Positions 48,601-61,000 of a stretch of DNA of 64,000 bases are shown here, piece by piece. Position numbers and translations under genes: made by a program. Source of the stretch: Corella eumyota (taxonomy: Eukaryota; Chordata; Ascidiacea; Phlebobranchia; Corellidae); contig OY720102.1 in NCBI GenBank assembly GCA_963082875.1, positions 4,960,001 to 5,024,000 of the forward strand. The letters are read 5' to 3'. Every line of letters begins with the position of its first letter. Position 1 is the stretch's first letter. The notes beneath the pieces are model-generated. The model had not been told where the DNA came from. It did not search any database and saw only the letters and a program-made list of their open reading frames with translations.

Positions 48601-51130
48601 ATAAATCAGAAATGATTTTTTTCTTGTTTAACTGCATCAATAAAACTTTTGTTATATTAAAATACCTTTAAATTTTAAGAAAAAAAAGATCATTTATAAA
48701 AAGGTTAAATTTATGCGAAATTTTAACATTTTACCTTTTTTAACTTTTTTCTAGAAATCGATTACCTGAACTAACACAACTTTGTAAAAAAAGTGGATAT
48801 TATATTGCAGCGGCTGTTCTATGCTGGGTGTCGGACCGCTTTTTCTGTTCAGTTTGCTTAAATCTAAACTTTCCTTATTTTCATGCAGTATGGTAAGTAA
48901 TGTCGCTAAGTTTAGCACCTTTAAACTGTTAAATCTAATTGCATTTTTACCAACCTCACAGTTCTTACAATAATGCATTGCCCCTTTAATAATATTTCTA
49001 TTCCCTATTTTTTTTGTAAATATAATCCAGAATTAAAAATGATTTTTTGGTTTAGTTGTGTAATTAAAACTAAAATTTAAATACACCTAATTTTTTTATG
49101 TTTAGGCATGTTCTTATAACGATTGGGGTGTGTCACGGTATCTCGTGTTTTTCGTGCATTTACGCTTTAGACACTTTACCCCACAAACAACCCCAGCTTG
49201 TGTTATGGAGAAAAGGGAATTTTCCTAATTTGATAGGAATTTGGATCGTTCGATTTAAAATAACTGATTGACGTCTCTACTTTTTTAAACATAATCGTTT
49301 TAGTTACAGTTTTTCTTTGATAATTTAGATGCACTTTAAAAAATAAAAATTACCTCATGGTCTATTCAACAACCTTTGTTTTATATTGACATTTTTTAAA
49401 TTTGAGTCTGAGAAAAAACTAAAGATGTAACAGTACTTACCTTTCTGTCGGCAATTTCTTTTGTCACTTTGTTTGCAATTTGTTTGCTTTTGGCAAATAT
49501 TACTATACCAGATGTAAGCCTGTCAATTCGATGACAAAGAAAAATGTCTTTGTAGCCGAAATCCTAAAAGTTAATTGATTAAATACAATTACTTAAATTT
49601 ATAAATTGTGATTTATTTTGTTGCCAACCATATTTTTTGGTCAGAACACCTGGTTTTCCAAAAGTGAGGTCCTGGGTCGATTCCTGTTGCTTTCCTGCTT
49701 TAGCGGCCTTAAGTCAGGTGCTTTAAACTGTATGAACTTCTGCTGAGCCAACACTTCGTCAGCAGCCCATTTATCATGCAATTATAACCGTTATAATTCC
49801 AAACTGTCATAGGCAACTCAAGACCGGGTTACTTTATATTTTGGTTATGTCGACCTTCCCACATCAAGGATAAATAAAATTATGAATTTTACCTTTGCCA
49901 ATATAAATATAAGAGTGTTATTTCTATATCTTCCGCAAGGGTGAATGGGAATGCTTGAAGGTTTGTTGACAACTAGAAACTGATCATCATCCACTAAAAT
50001 CTCTATTTTTGTATCAGCGACTGCATATTCATGGCGATGAACACTAAAAATTACTTCAACAATAAAATAAAAATCAAAAGGCCTACTGAAAGCACTTATT
50101 TCTTTAAAAACAGATACTTATTTAACAAAGTAAACATTTTAAAATATTAAAATTTACCGAACAGTGACCATTGAGTTTTCTGTGAAGCGAACGTTAAGAG
50201 ATTTTACATTTTTCTTATTAATCAGCAAATTTCCTGTTTTTGCAGCTTCTTCATAAAATTCTATAGGGTATCTTCGAAATTCTTTTGTGTAAACTTCGCG
50301 CAGTGTTTTTCCCAACCATCTGCCTATTAAGATTTACAAATACAAAAACATAGTTAGGTTAATTGTTTATATACGCTTAGCAAGAAGCTATTACACAAGA
50401 TAAATACTACTTAGGCTACAAAATATTCTGTATACGGAAATGGCTTTAATTTTAACACAAAATTAGGTTGAGCTAAACAACATAATCCAATTTTTAAAAA
50501 TAAATAGCTGATGAAAACATTTTTTTAATATTAAATTGTTAACATGAATATACCTTTAGCAAATGTGTTGTACTCAAAGTAATAAGGCCATACTTTCCGT
50601 AGCCCTTGTTCAAAATAATATTGAGTCTCATTGTAAATATCTTTTTCAAGCATTGGCTGTTTGGCATATAACATATGAAGCGGTATTTCTTTATTGCCAG
50701 AATCGTCGTTCTTAAGTTTTTTAGATTTTTTGGCACTTGCATTGTCAGATATTTTGCGTTTTGAAGCTGTATCTAGAAAGATTTTCAAATTTAAATAATA
50801 CGTTAACAAATGGGATTTCCAAACAAGAGGTAACAAAAACAGGGGTTATAACAAAATGTGCCCAAAAAATGTAAATCCAAATGTAAACGAAATTGTTAAT
50901 AAATATCTTAAAGAGATAAGGAAATAAAATAATTCCATCAAACCACTAAATAAAAGAAATATTAAAGTTATAGCTTAACAACAAATCGCTAAGTGTTATG
51001 AGCGTCAAAATTGGTGTGATGTTTCGTATTATTTAACCAACTTACTTGGCGAAAATTCGGAACTTTTGGAAACTGAAACTTGTTTCATAGTTTCGCTCGT
51101 AATATTTGATTTCACACTATTAATATCCAT
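45686..51130 (-). CDS. RPUSD2: RPUSD2-like pseudouridine synthase B (RluA family), 7 exons, 529 aa
   Basis: Exons in order: 51046-51130, 50554-50772, 50158-50323, 49893-50043, 49441-49563, 46449-46668, 45686-46311; 1,590 nt. A lysine-rich N-terminus is followed by [20 protein letters not shown], almost as in human RPUSD2. Then come [28 protein letters not shown], the catalytic D221 in [21 protein letters not shown] and [20 protein letters not shown]. The C-terminal region has a ~100-residue low-complexity insert, then [20 protein letters not shown]-type sequence ending in a tryptophan-containing tail, also like RPUSD2 (human 545 aa). The better-conserved member of the tandem pair and the likely orthologue. 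The fifth intron (46,669-49,440) contains a complete ceramidase gene on the other strand; the third coding intron contains a SINE. Confidence 0.93.
46669..47442. other. Left part of the RPUSD2-like B host intron
   Basis: AT-rich intron sequence before the nested gene. It must hold the promoter of that plus-strand gene. No repeat family is recognised. Confidence 0.5.
47365..47376 (+). promoter_or_regulatory. Candidate TATA box of the nested ceramidase gene
   Basis: TATATATAAAAG lies about 67 bp before the ATG at 47,443, the right distance for a short 5' leader. Unlike most neighbours, no acceptor-like AG lies in the ~40 bp directly before this ATG. In AT-rich DNA such a match can be chance. 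Confidence 0.4.
47443..49271 (+). CDS. Alkaline ceramidase (ACER family), 6 exons, 267 aa, nested in an intron
   Basis: Multipass ER/Golgi enzyme that hydrolyses ceramide to sphingosine and a fatty acid. Exons: 47443-47541, 47669-47789, 48099-48240, 48442-48579, 48755-48892, 49106-49271; 804 nt. The metal sites of the family are present: calcium-site residues D15, W16, E18, N20 and E29 ([11 protein letters not shown], then E in IIEFWN), and the zinc ligands H81 ([10 protein letters not shown]), H210 and H214 (YFHAVWHVL). [10 protein letters not shown] fits the conserved WxSDR block. Hydrophobic segments at about 35-50, 62-73, 95-112, 124-140 and 185-235 fit a seven-helix protein. Length matches ACER1/2 (264-275 aa). 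The whole gene lies inside an intron of the RPUSD2-like B gene, opposite strand. ACER1/2 versus ACER3 is not decided. Confidence 0.93.
49342..49347 (+). terminator. Likely poly(A) signal of the ceramidase gene
   Basis: AATAAA 71 bp past the stop and about 95 bp before the next host-gene exon (49,441), so the nested transcript can end without overlapping host coding sequence. Confidence 0.55.
49640..49880 (+). repeat. tRNA-derived SINE, copy 3 (intronic)
   Basis: Lies in the RPUSD2-like B intron 49,564-49,892, antisense to that gene. B-box-like GGTCGATTCC at 49,675-49,684. Shares GAGGTCCTGGGT, CTGCTGAGCCA, CACTT-GTCAGCA, CAAACTGTCATAGGCAACTC and AGACCGGGT with copy 1, and ends AAGGATAAATAAA. 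It is the copy closest to copy 1. Confidence 0.75.
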
Positions 51131-51817
51131 TTTGTTTTAAGCCCAGGCAAGACAGTTTGATTAAAAACGTACGAACTTAAATGTAAACATGTTTCCACGT
51201 GCGTTACCGAGGCATATAAAAGCATTCAAGCGCGTAAGCCGTTTGTCCCTTATTTAATCCAAAAAAATGTTAAAAATTTAAACAACTTTCGCTTCCTTAA
51301 CGAAAGTAAAAATAAATACAAACACAAAAAAACACTTACAATTTATTTGAACTGCGGGATATAGCAGCATCAAATTTAACATGCAAATAAATAAACTCAT
51401 TGAACAAACTGGGATTTTCCCATAAGGTACCTTGTTGTTTTGAAAATTACTTTGGAATGTTTGCTATTTGGAGGAGGTGGTTTCTCGCGTAAGTTCATTG
51501 TGCTTACCTATCCACCAACGTATTACAGGATTTAGATGATGAACTATTTTTGAAAAAAAAGTTTTCCTCGCTTACTTAGTCTGTTGGTAGACTTCGTTGT
51601 TGGTTGTTCTGCTTGGTCTGTTATTAATAAATGTTTATTTCTCGCAAAATTCCTTGCTAGATTTCTTTATTCCATAAGCATTCAGGATAAAATGTTTTTG
51701 TGAAATTTTTATAATAAAATATTAGTTAAAATAATCTTTTATCACAGGAAAGTTTTGTTAAAACATACTAGATCAGTATTTTTAGATTAAAGGCCATTGG
51801 AATTATTTTCAAGAAGA
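51131..51817. other. Divergent intergenic region, RPUSD2-like B and caspase
   Basis: About 690 bp between two start codons that point away from each other. It should contain both promoters. An AG after TATTTTT at 51,784-51,785 sits 32 nt before the caspase ATG and resembles a splice acceptor. No repeats or RNA genes seen. Confidence 0.5.
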
Positions 51818-53837
51818 ATGGCCACACCACCTGCAGGTATGCATAATTAAATAGGCAAAGTTTAAAACCCAAATTCACTTTTTGTTTTGTTTAATAGGTA
51901 ATCTTTTTCAAAAGTCAGACGTAGACACAGAGCAAAATTCCAATGATGAGAAAAATCTGTCAAAGTAAGATGAGATATATATGAAAAATTTTAGGAAATT
52001 GTTTCTTAATATTTGCATGTTGTATTTTGACAGTGTAAATGTTAGAGATTCTTCAACAATACTTGAAGATGAACATGACAATAAGCCTGGAGGTGATCAT
52101 TGTCTACATAGTTTGATAGGTGATGGTTTCGACTATAAAATGAACCACAATGAAGCAGGATGCTTTCTTATTATTTGCAACGATGAATTTGTAAATATAA
52201 ACTCTTAAAATCAGCGATTGTGGAAAAAGATTTTTCTACAATAATTTATGCACCATTTTTAACAAATTAATATATACCAGTTGCCATTTTTAGTAATAAT
52301 AGGCATTTTCATAAATTATTTTTTATAGAATAATAAGAAATTGGGCTCTCGTAATTCTGCAAAGGACTTAAAATACCTGAAGGAGATTGCACTAAAATTT
52401 GGGTTTTGTTACAAAATCTTACAAAACGAAACAAAGCAAGCCATTACAGAATTTGTAGAAGCAGGTAGATGCTAAAAACTGAAAATTGTAATAAAAATTG
52501 ATGCATTTCAAACTCAGCTTTTATTTTTACACAGTTACTCAACATTCACATGACGGTTACAACTGTTTTTTCTGTGTCATTCTCACTCATGGTGCAATGA
52601 TCGACTCTGAAGAGGTTCTCTGTGTCAGAGATGGTCATTTAAAATTGAAAGATATAACTGACCTGTTTAATGCTGATAAGTGCCAGACATTAGCCAATAA
52701 ACCCAAATGCTTTTTCATTCAAGTAAGATTATGTTTAATTTGTATTTAAAGATCCTAAAACTACCATTACAGTATTTTATTGTATTTAAAATTGTCTTTT
52801 TAAACATGCATATCAGGGTACCAAAATAAACCTACCTTACCTATATTTTTAAGGCTTGCCGTGGCGGAAAAAAAGAAAATGACATTGCTGCACCTTTGCC
52901 CCATTCCAATCTTGAGATAGTTGAATCCGATGCTGACGGTGCGATTTTTGATGATTCACCAGAAGATAAAATGGAAATGGATTCTGCTAATTATTATATT
53001 CCAAGGGATGCTGACTTTTTGATTGCCTACTCAACACCAACAGGTTTCTTGTTATTTTTTAATATTTACTGAAAAAATGAAGACACAATTTGAACAGCAA
53101 AAAATAAAGCAAAAGATTAAACTACACAACCCAATTAATCTTTTTTTTTATTTAAATTTAGGTCATTCTGCGTTCAGAAATGAAAGGTATGGTTCCTGGT
53201 TTATAGAGGCAATGCACTATTGCTTTTTAAAATATGGAGACAGTCTCAGCTTAGGGCAGGTTTGTATAAATTTAACATGACTCAAATCTAGTCAAAAATT
53301 ACTATATGTTAATACATTTAAAGGAAGTTGTAAGCTTGTTTTTTTTGAAAAAAACAAGACAATTGAAATTAATTAATCATCAAATTTTTGAAAAAAATGA
53401 CCTTACTTTACCACATACATACACAATAGATCACAGTTTCGTTATTTATAACAAAGAACTACTTAAGTTTCATAACTATGTCGTGCTATACAATCAATTT
53501 TTACATATATTTACCCATCATAACAGCTGTAAATTTAGTTTATAAATTTCATACACTATTACGTTTTATAGCGGCCCAATATATACAGTGCAGGACTATA
53601 AATGCCTATTATATATTGTGTTGCCCTATTTAAAACTGCCCCGTTAAAGTGGAAATATGTCTTTATACCCATACAGAAGTAGCTAACCTTTTTTTTGTTT
53701 TTTTTAAACAGATCATGACGAAAGTGAATATGACAGTAGCAAAGTTAAGTGAAGTTGATAAAGGTGAAGTCTACATGCAAATACCATCCATGGTCAACCA
53801 GCTAAGAGGCGATGTGCACCTGAAAATGGTTAAATAA
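51818..53837 (+). CDS. Caspase (executioner-like, short prodomain), 8 exons, 326 aa
   Basis: Cysteine-aspartate protease of programmed cell death. Exons: 51818-51836, 51898-51964, 52034-52190, 52329-52464, 52535-52722, 52854-53043, 53162-53259, 53712-53837; 981 nt. Large subunit: YKMNHNEAGCFLIICNDEF, the S1-pocket arginine in GSRNSAKDL, catalytic H145 in ILTHGAM and catalytic C191 in FFIQACRGG. An acidic linker of about 50 residues (IVESDADGAIFDD, then MEMDSANYY) should be cut between subunits. Small subunit: DADFLIAYSTPTG, the second S1 arginine in AFRNERYGSWFI, and a C-terminal strand region. Only about 65 residues precede the protease fold and they show no CARD or death-effector domain, so it looks like an executioner (caspase-3/6/7 type). 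THG replaces the usual SHG. Subtype not fixed. Confidence 0.92.
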
Positions 53838-53847
53838 ACAGAATACT

Positions 53848-53945
53848 TGCACTTTGTAAATACATCAGATAGCACTAGAAATGATTAACATTTATACCTG
53901 CACTTTGTAAATACATCAGATAGCACTAGAAATGATTAACATTTA
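53848..53945 (+). repeat. 51-bp tandem duplication in the caspase 3' UTR
   Basis: TGCACTTTGTAAATACATCA and the rest of a 51-bp unit occur at 53,848 and again at 53,899, nearly identical. It begins 11 bp after the stop codon. A recent local duplication; no known function. Confidence 0.85.
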
Positions 53946-54083
53946 CTTACCACAACATTTCAATTTTTAGTTCATCCATTTGTACACATATATGTAGCAC
54001 TTATTAATTTTTAATTTTTTTAGATTAGTGTTGTATATATATTGCCTTAATTGCCTGTAATATTTGAAATTTGTATGTTTAAA

Positions 54084-54089
54084 AATAAA
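54084..54089 (+). terminator. Likely poly(A) signal of the caspase gene
   Basis: AATAAA in GTTTAAAAATAAAATGATTT, about 250 bp past the stop codon and after the 51-bp duplication. Confidence 0.5.
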
Positions 54090-54507
54090 ATGATTTATCG
54101 CGAATATAATATATATTTATTAAAGTGAAGTCGTTCAGCATAAAACAAAAAATAGCTTTTACCTAAAATTTAAACTATTTTAGCGTTGTACTAATACAAA
54201 ATTTTTAAAAAAATTCAAAATTTGGAAAAATTTATGTTTGTTTAAACATAAATGATAATGATGAAATTAAAGTACATACAGATATAAATTCTACAATAAA
54301 AAATATTATTTGACATTCTTTTACATCGACACATCGGGTCAAATACAACAGAACAATTTTGCATAATGGTAACATTTAAAATAAAGAGAATTCTAGAATA
54401 AACATCAATATTGACTTAATATGTTAGTTGAAGTTGGCATTATAACATTTGAAGAGCGATTATAAATTATAGTACGGAAAGCTATATTATTTGCCACAGA
54501 ATTACCT

Positions 54508-54513
54508 TTATTA
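54508..54513 (-). terminator. Possible poly(A) signal of FUT8
   Basis: AATAAA on the minus strand, about 585 bp past the FUT8 stop. Another lies near 54,115, close to the caspase transcript end. Which one is used is not visible. Confidence 0.35.
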
Positions 54514-55097
54514 GTAAAATGAAGAAAAATCTTTTTAAAAATCGTTTTTTTTTTTAAATCTTTTTAAAAATCTTTTTAAAAAATTTTTAAAAATTGTTAA
54601 CAATGAAATAGTACTTACTTTAAAGAAGCCCTGTAAAAGCATTTACTTAACTAGTATTAACATGACTTGAATTTTTACATACAAAGTTTGAAAGAAATTT
54701 AGGCAAAAAATTAAAATTTTTGCACAGTAAATAACAGTTGAAGAACTGATCACAGATAACATATTTAAAGATAAGTAATTGTATGGCATTTTAAAATAAC
54801 AAAAAAAAGGTTTAAAAATCAAAATTGAAGAATACAGGAGGCACGTCGAAGAAATAAATGGAACATTTGAAGTTTTAAAAACTGCAGTAAAATGGTAAAA
54901 AAATCATTTCTAGCTCTGTAAAAACTGCTTGCGCCAATACATAAAAAAAATTAATCTAAGCATAAAAAAATATAAGTTATATATGTAACAAAACTTGAGT
55001 AGTGATTCATTTGCTTGGTAGACACCCCTGTAGAAATGCCAGATACTGCATTTTGCTCACCCCAATGTCAAAGGATTAGAAAAAAAGCTTCAAAGTT

Positions 55098-58000
55098 TCA
55101 CGTCTTGTTAGAATCGGCTTCAGAATAAGTCGGGTATTTAACATAAGGATAAATTTCCCTAGTTTTATATGATGGGTAAAGACCATTTTTTCTGGTCCGC
55201 TTATTGGTACCTTTAGAGAAACCATCCCAATGGTTACCAGCAATGCCAACAATATCACCAACTTTTAGGTCAATTTCGTTACTGTTTGGTTTGGCAATGT
55301 GGTTAAACACAGCAACTTGTTCATGCCCTGTTTGTCCACCATAATAATAAACATCATCAAGAGAGTGATACAGGGACGAGGCGTCGGGGTGAAGACTTTG
55401 CATCAACTCATATGCAACTCTGCAAACCTACACTCCAAAAATTAAAAACAATTTCTTTGGTAAGCATTTTATTTTTTGTTTTTATTTTTTTTAAATTATT
55501 TTTTATCTTCGTACTTTAAATAAAATTCTGCATCATAACATAATTTTTTTCAGAATTGAAAAGCTTTTTTGAATTCAATATATTAATTTATAAATTTTAT
55601 TTCAATGGGTACATATCATAAATTTATAGTCTTTGGCCTAACTTGGTTGACAATTTTTTTTTTAATCAAACAAAACACTGACACTATACCTTCAGTTAAA
55701 CCAACTAGTCTGCAAACTTTATGATGTTTTGCTCGCTATGCTTTTCTGTATAACATATAAATGTACTTTCACTAATTTATTCAACTGTCTTGGCCTATCT
55801 ATTCAACTGTCTTCTTACCTGATTTAATATAAAATATTTTAAATTAAAAAAAAACAATTGAAGAATTTAAAAAAAATTGTGGTCACGTATATTGTCCGGC
55901 TCTAGACAAAACAACGTGCCATTTACTATAGGAGAGAATTCGTAATTGGTAGGTTATAATTCTCTCGCACCATAATCCAGACGAGCGAACTTAGAAGATC
56001 CTAGTGTAATTATGTTTTGCCTAAAACCGGACAACATACGCAAACCTAAAATTTCTTTATCAAAAAAATACCAATAATATCAAAATAAAAAACTGGTATT
56101 TACTTTTGATTAAAAAAAAAAACTTAAACAATTAGGTGTTTAATCCAAAGTAATAAACAAGTATTAACAAAAAATAAATATTTAATTCAATTTAAAAACT
56201 CACTTGTAAAATCTAATAAAAAATAATAATATATTTTCTATCTTATGACATGCAAAAAAACGGTCAGTATTTACCTGTGAAGAAAAGGTGCAAACAAGAT
56301 AATTGCACTTGGACAACATTTGAATATCAATGATCACACCTCTTAAACTTGCTTTTGTATATCTACTTGATAAACCTGCAGATTGAGAGATGGCAATATC
56401 GCTGATGAAGATGTAGTCGGGATACCTATGACAGATTAAAAATAATAAAAATGGTGTAAAATATATTAATGTTTGTTTTTAAAATTGTATATATACTTAA
56501 AAAAAGCATAGCTTTGTGTAAGGAACTGATCAATACCAGTTTTATATTTTAAAAACATTAGTCTTTGCTTTAAATACATTTAGTTAATGATTGTAAATTA
56601 TAATTATAAAGTAGAATATGTAGGAATATACTGATTCAACTAAAATTATCATATCAAATTATTTTTGTCTAAATTTACTTATAATGTTTAGATTAGACAT
56701 ACATCCAAATACACTTTTATAAAAATTCAAACACTTTTAATTATTAAACAAGTCAATAAAATGACCAAATTGTTGTAACCTTTTCCTGGCATCAGGCAAC
56801 ACAGTCGCATCATCAGTAGCCAGATAAACTCTTCTCTCAACTTTACCGAAATTTTTTTCCTTCATCATTCTTAAATCATATTTATCAAACCAATCAGCCA
56901 CGTGTTTCATATATTCACTTATGTCGTGGTAGGCTGCTTCAGTGCCTACTTTATCTGTACGGCGAACTTGAATTCTAAATATAAATAAAAAGTTTTCATG
57001 TTAAGATTTTGATTGCTTCTATATTTTGTTTTCAAGGAAATAAAAGTAAGAAAAATATGCAATTCATTTGGATACTAAAAGTTGAATTTTTATTGTCATT
57101 TTCACTTTTGTAATTTTGTTTTTAAATGTTAATTTATTGAAAAGGAAACTACTCAAGTTTTTAAAATAATGTTTTTTAACGGAGTTAGTATCTTATTGCC
57201 TGATGCATTTAAAACCTTATAATTCCTAATTATTCCAATATAATTTAAAGAATAAAGGCAATTTAAAAATCAATATGCCAATTTTAAATATCACCAAACT
57301 AATTATATTCCTCATAAGATTGAAAGCAAATAGCTTCAATCAATCAACAAACTGTAATTTGTAAAAAGTCCCATACTTTAGAAAATCTGGGCTTTTAACA
57401 TTTAAGGAAGTTATTATAACACTAATGAGGCCAAACTAACAAAACAATTTCAAAACCAAATTTTTGACAGTTTATACTTAGTTAAAAGATAATCAATTTA
57501 TGTCGGCTGTATATTACCATAGTCCTACAGCAATTTAATAGTATACATATTATATATAATATGTTATATTAAGATGGCTTGGTGTGGTGTACTATTAACA
57601 GTATTTTTACAAAATTTAATATTTCCTGACCCTAAGAATTGCTAAAAGACAATTTAAATAATTCATGCATACATCACCAATTAGTTCTATTTTCGTGCCT
57701 TGTTATTTAAAATTATTCTTAACCAGATTGTATCTTTCTGCACAAGGGATTAAACGATTTGTTTAAATTATTTAAAGATGTATTATGTTTACTAAAGATG
57801 TATTTCAAATCTTTTGTAGCACACATTTACTAAATTTATGTGGTAGCCTATACATATCTTTAAAAAATCGATCCAAAGGCTTTTTATTGTAGCTTTATTT
57901 GGATTATTTATTTGCCAGCCCTATAGACTGCATTGTAATTGTCTTAATATGGTTATAACTTGAAACCTATATGTGTCCGTCAATGATAACTTACATGCAC

Positions 58001-61000
58001 TTCATAAATGGCACTTCCAATTTAAAGGACGAATAAATTGAACCTACATCATATATTTATATCATCTATTAGGATCTATTTTATAGAAATATACAAAAAG
58101 TTTACATATCTCACCCAACAATTGGTTTTGAAAGATCCAATTCTTTTTCAACTTGTTCGAAATCAGTTTGCAGCCACTCTTGCGGCCTCAAAAGATAACT
58201 CATAAACTGTCCGACCCACCAGACTGACGGGTTGCCATGCAAGCGGACTAAATCGGACGCAATGTCCTCGGGAATGCCTAGAGGGAGATAGGGTGGTGGT
58301 TTGACTAGACCGTCAACAATTGGAAGGAGAACAACTTTTTTGTCAGACGTTTCTACTTCACCTAAGTAAGAAAATTTTTTTTACATTTTGAAGTGTTAAT
58401 AAATTTTATGAGGAAACTACATATTGTGTGGAAAATAAAACATTATTTAATTTTTTTAAATGTCATCCACGTAATTTAATTTAATAAGAATTTGCTTGTT
58501 GAATTAGTTTCAGTTTCTGAGAACGTCCAAAATTTGTAATTCAAAACCGACAATGGAATGAAAATGTAATCGAGTTTACATAAAAATTAATAATTTATTT
58601 AGAAAATTATTAAAATTTAATTTTAAAAATTTCAAGTTTACATTATAAATAGGAATTTTATAGTAGAATTGTTTTAATATTAATAGAAAATTTTGTAATT
58701 TTATGCTTATAATATAACAAGCATATCAAAGATAAACAAATATTTAAATTACTTTTTGAAACCTTATTTAAAATTTAACAAGTAGTTGTTAATATTAAAC
58801 AAACTTATGTTAACTAATGACCTATAACGCTTAAAGACTTGGCGGCAATGCAAACACATGAGCATAGACCCTATCTAAATAAATAGGCCTATCTTAAAAG
58901 CGACAAAAAAATATTTCGAAAAACTGTTTCAACAATTTAACAAGGCAAAATTTTTATAAAAGTACTAAAATAAATTTCAAATTTTTTTTTGAAAAAATTT
59001 ACCGTTCCACTGGACATGAGATTCAGAATTTTTCTTGCAAGTTTCGCTGGCTGGTAGGAAAACTGATTCCCATCCATCCCTGTTGTATCTCCAGTTGTCA
59101 GAGTTGATTATAAGGGTTCTTTTCGTGCCGTAAGCAACCATAAAACAGTAAGTAAGGTGGTGAATTTGGCACCCAAAACCACAACCTTTGTTCAACATAC
59201 AGACGAGTTTTTTCGCGCTATTACAATCGGTTGGATTCTGTAGAACATCAAAATAAAATTGAAAATTGATACGAGATTAAAGCAGTGTTCTTTTGTTATG
59301 GTGTTTTAATTGTTTCAATAATGTTTTTCACATTTTAAAACAACGTACATTATCACTTGACCGTTGACATACTATAACAACACCGTTACTACAAAACATT
59401 TTAGGTAAAAATATAAACACAACATCATTAAATATTAATAAATGCCGAAGTCATAATAATACTACGAATATTTTAATAATGTATTGAATGGCTTAATTTA
59501 ATACTCTAATCCTAAAAAGATAAAGATAGTTTTTTTTTATTAATAACACGTATAAGGTCAATGCCTTTTATTCGAAGGCCAAATTTAATTTAATCCAATA
59601 ATAGTAGACCACAATCTGGCCGAACAATGGCACAAATAAATTATTATTAGAAGGTCAAAAATAGTAATTATGACTTAATGTCTGGCGTTAGTTTTTGCGC
59701 CAAAAATTGAACAACTGGAAAAAAAGAAAAAATTAACACATATAGAACTTTTTAAACAAGATACAATTTAATTAATAAAAGTTTGTTATAATTTAATGTG
59801 CTAAAATGAAGAACAGTATAGCCAACACATACCTGTAAATGTAAAATTCTTTTTCGTACAAGATTTCTTAATCTGCTCGCTTCCTCCTTTTGCCATTCCA
59901 TATTATCTTGGTTTAAATCTTCAACATCTATAAGGGCTGATCTAATAAAAAAATTATATATGAATATCTAAAAAAGTATTAGCAAGCATGTTTAATAATT
60001 CAACAAAATAAAATAACAAGTAAAAAACAATTTTTTTTGTAAAGTCATTATGACCTTTTTTTTATTTACAGAATATAAACATTTGAAAGTACAATATATA
60101 TAATATTAAAATTATTTTAAATATTGCTACACCTTTATTACAAAACAACACCAAAAATCAATAACAATAAATTTTAAATTTAAAAAGCCTACTTTTGTTG
60201 GTCGCCCAGACTGGATAAAGTATCATCAATGTCATTCGATAAAGATGGATTGTCATGTTTTAGCTGAGTTAGTTTTGTTTCGATTGAATACCACAATTCT
60301 CTGACATCATCAGACACAACTTTTAACAACACTCCATGGTTAACTGTGGGTTCATTGGAAGAAGTTGGCAAACCTTAAAAAAAAAATTTAAAATATTTTT
60401 TTAAATTAAAGTAAAAATAACATTTGAATACCTACAGTTAATGTTTTACACGCAGTTAAATAGAACTGGGAATTAGGTTAAATGTCATATTTATAACACA
60501 AAAATATTTTACAAAATGCATTAAAAATGTTATTTTTAATAAAGCTGTTAGAACCTAATTAAAAAAATGCCAAAATTACAAAGTTTGTAACACAAATATA
60601 TAAGTATATATACTAAAACTTGGAAATCCAAACATTGCCATTCTCCTACTATATAAATAGTTGTTAAGGTGTTCTAGATATCAAGTATGTGTAATAGGAT
60701 ATGCATGACCAGCCAATAAAAATAAAACTTTAGAAATTTTGAATGCCAAAATATACATGAAAAGAGCACACACTTAAACTTGTTTTTTTTAAAAGAAGGC
60801 TATTCAAAATAGATCAAGCACAACCCTATATAATATTTGGTTACATGCTTTACTTTATTTTTAAAACAACTGTTTACCACTAAGGTTAGTTAAACTTTTC
60901 TCTTAAATTTTGAAACTACTTTTTACTAATAATTTTTAATCAAAAAAAAAATAATTTTACGAAAATTAAAAACTGTTTAAAAATCTTATAAATACTGATA

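Larger units (their letters stand above)
53946..55097. other. Convergent 3' region between caspase and FUT8
   Basis: About 1.15 kb without coding sequence between the ends of two convergent genes. It contains the caspase poly(A) signal, a likely FUT8 poly(A) signal and a stretch of short A/T-run repeats (AAATCTTTTTAAAAATCTTT at about 54,557). Nothing else recognised. Confidence 0.5.

Noticed and set aside
53306-53545. 79-codon frame within the last caspase intron, and 53,023-53,280 across an exon edge
   Set aside because: Intron read-through; splice sites at 53,259 and 53,711 give a continuous caspase small subunit without it.
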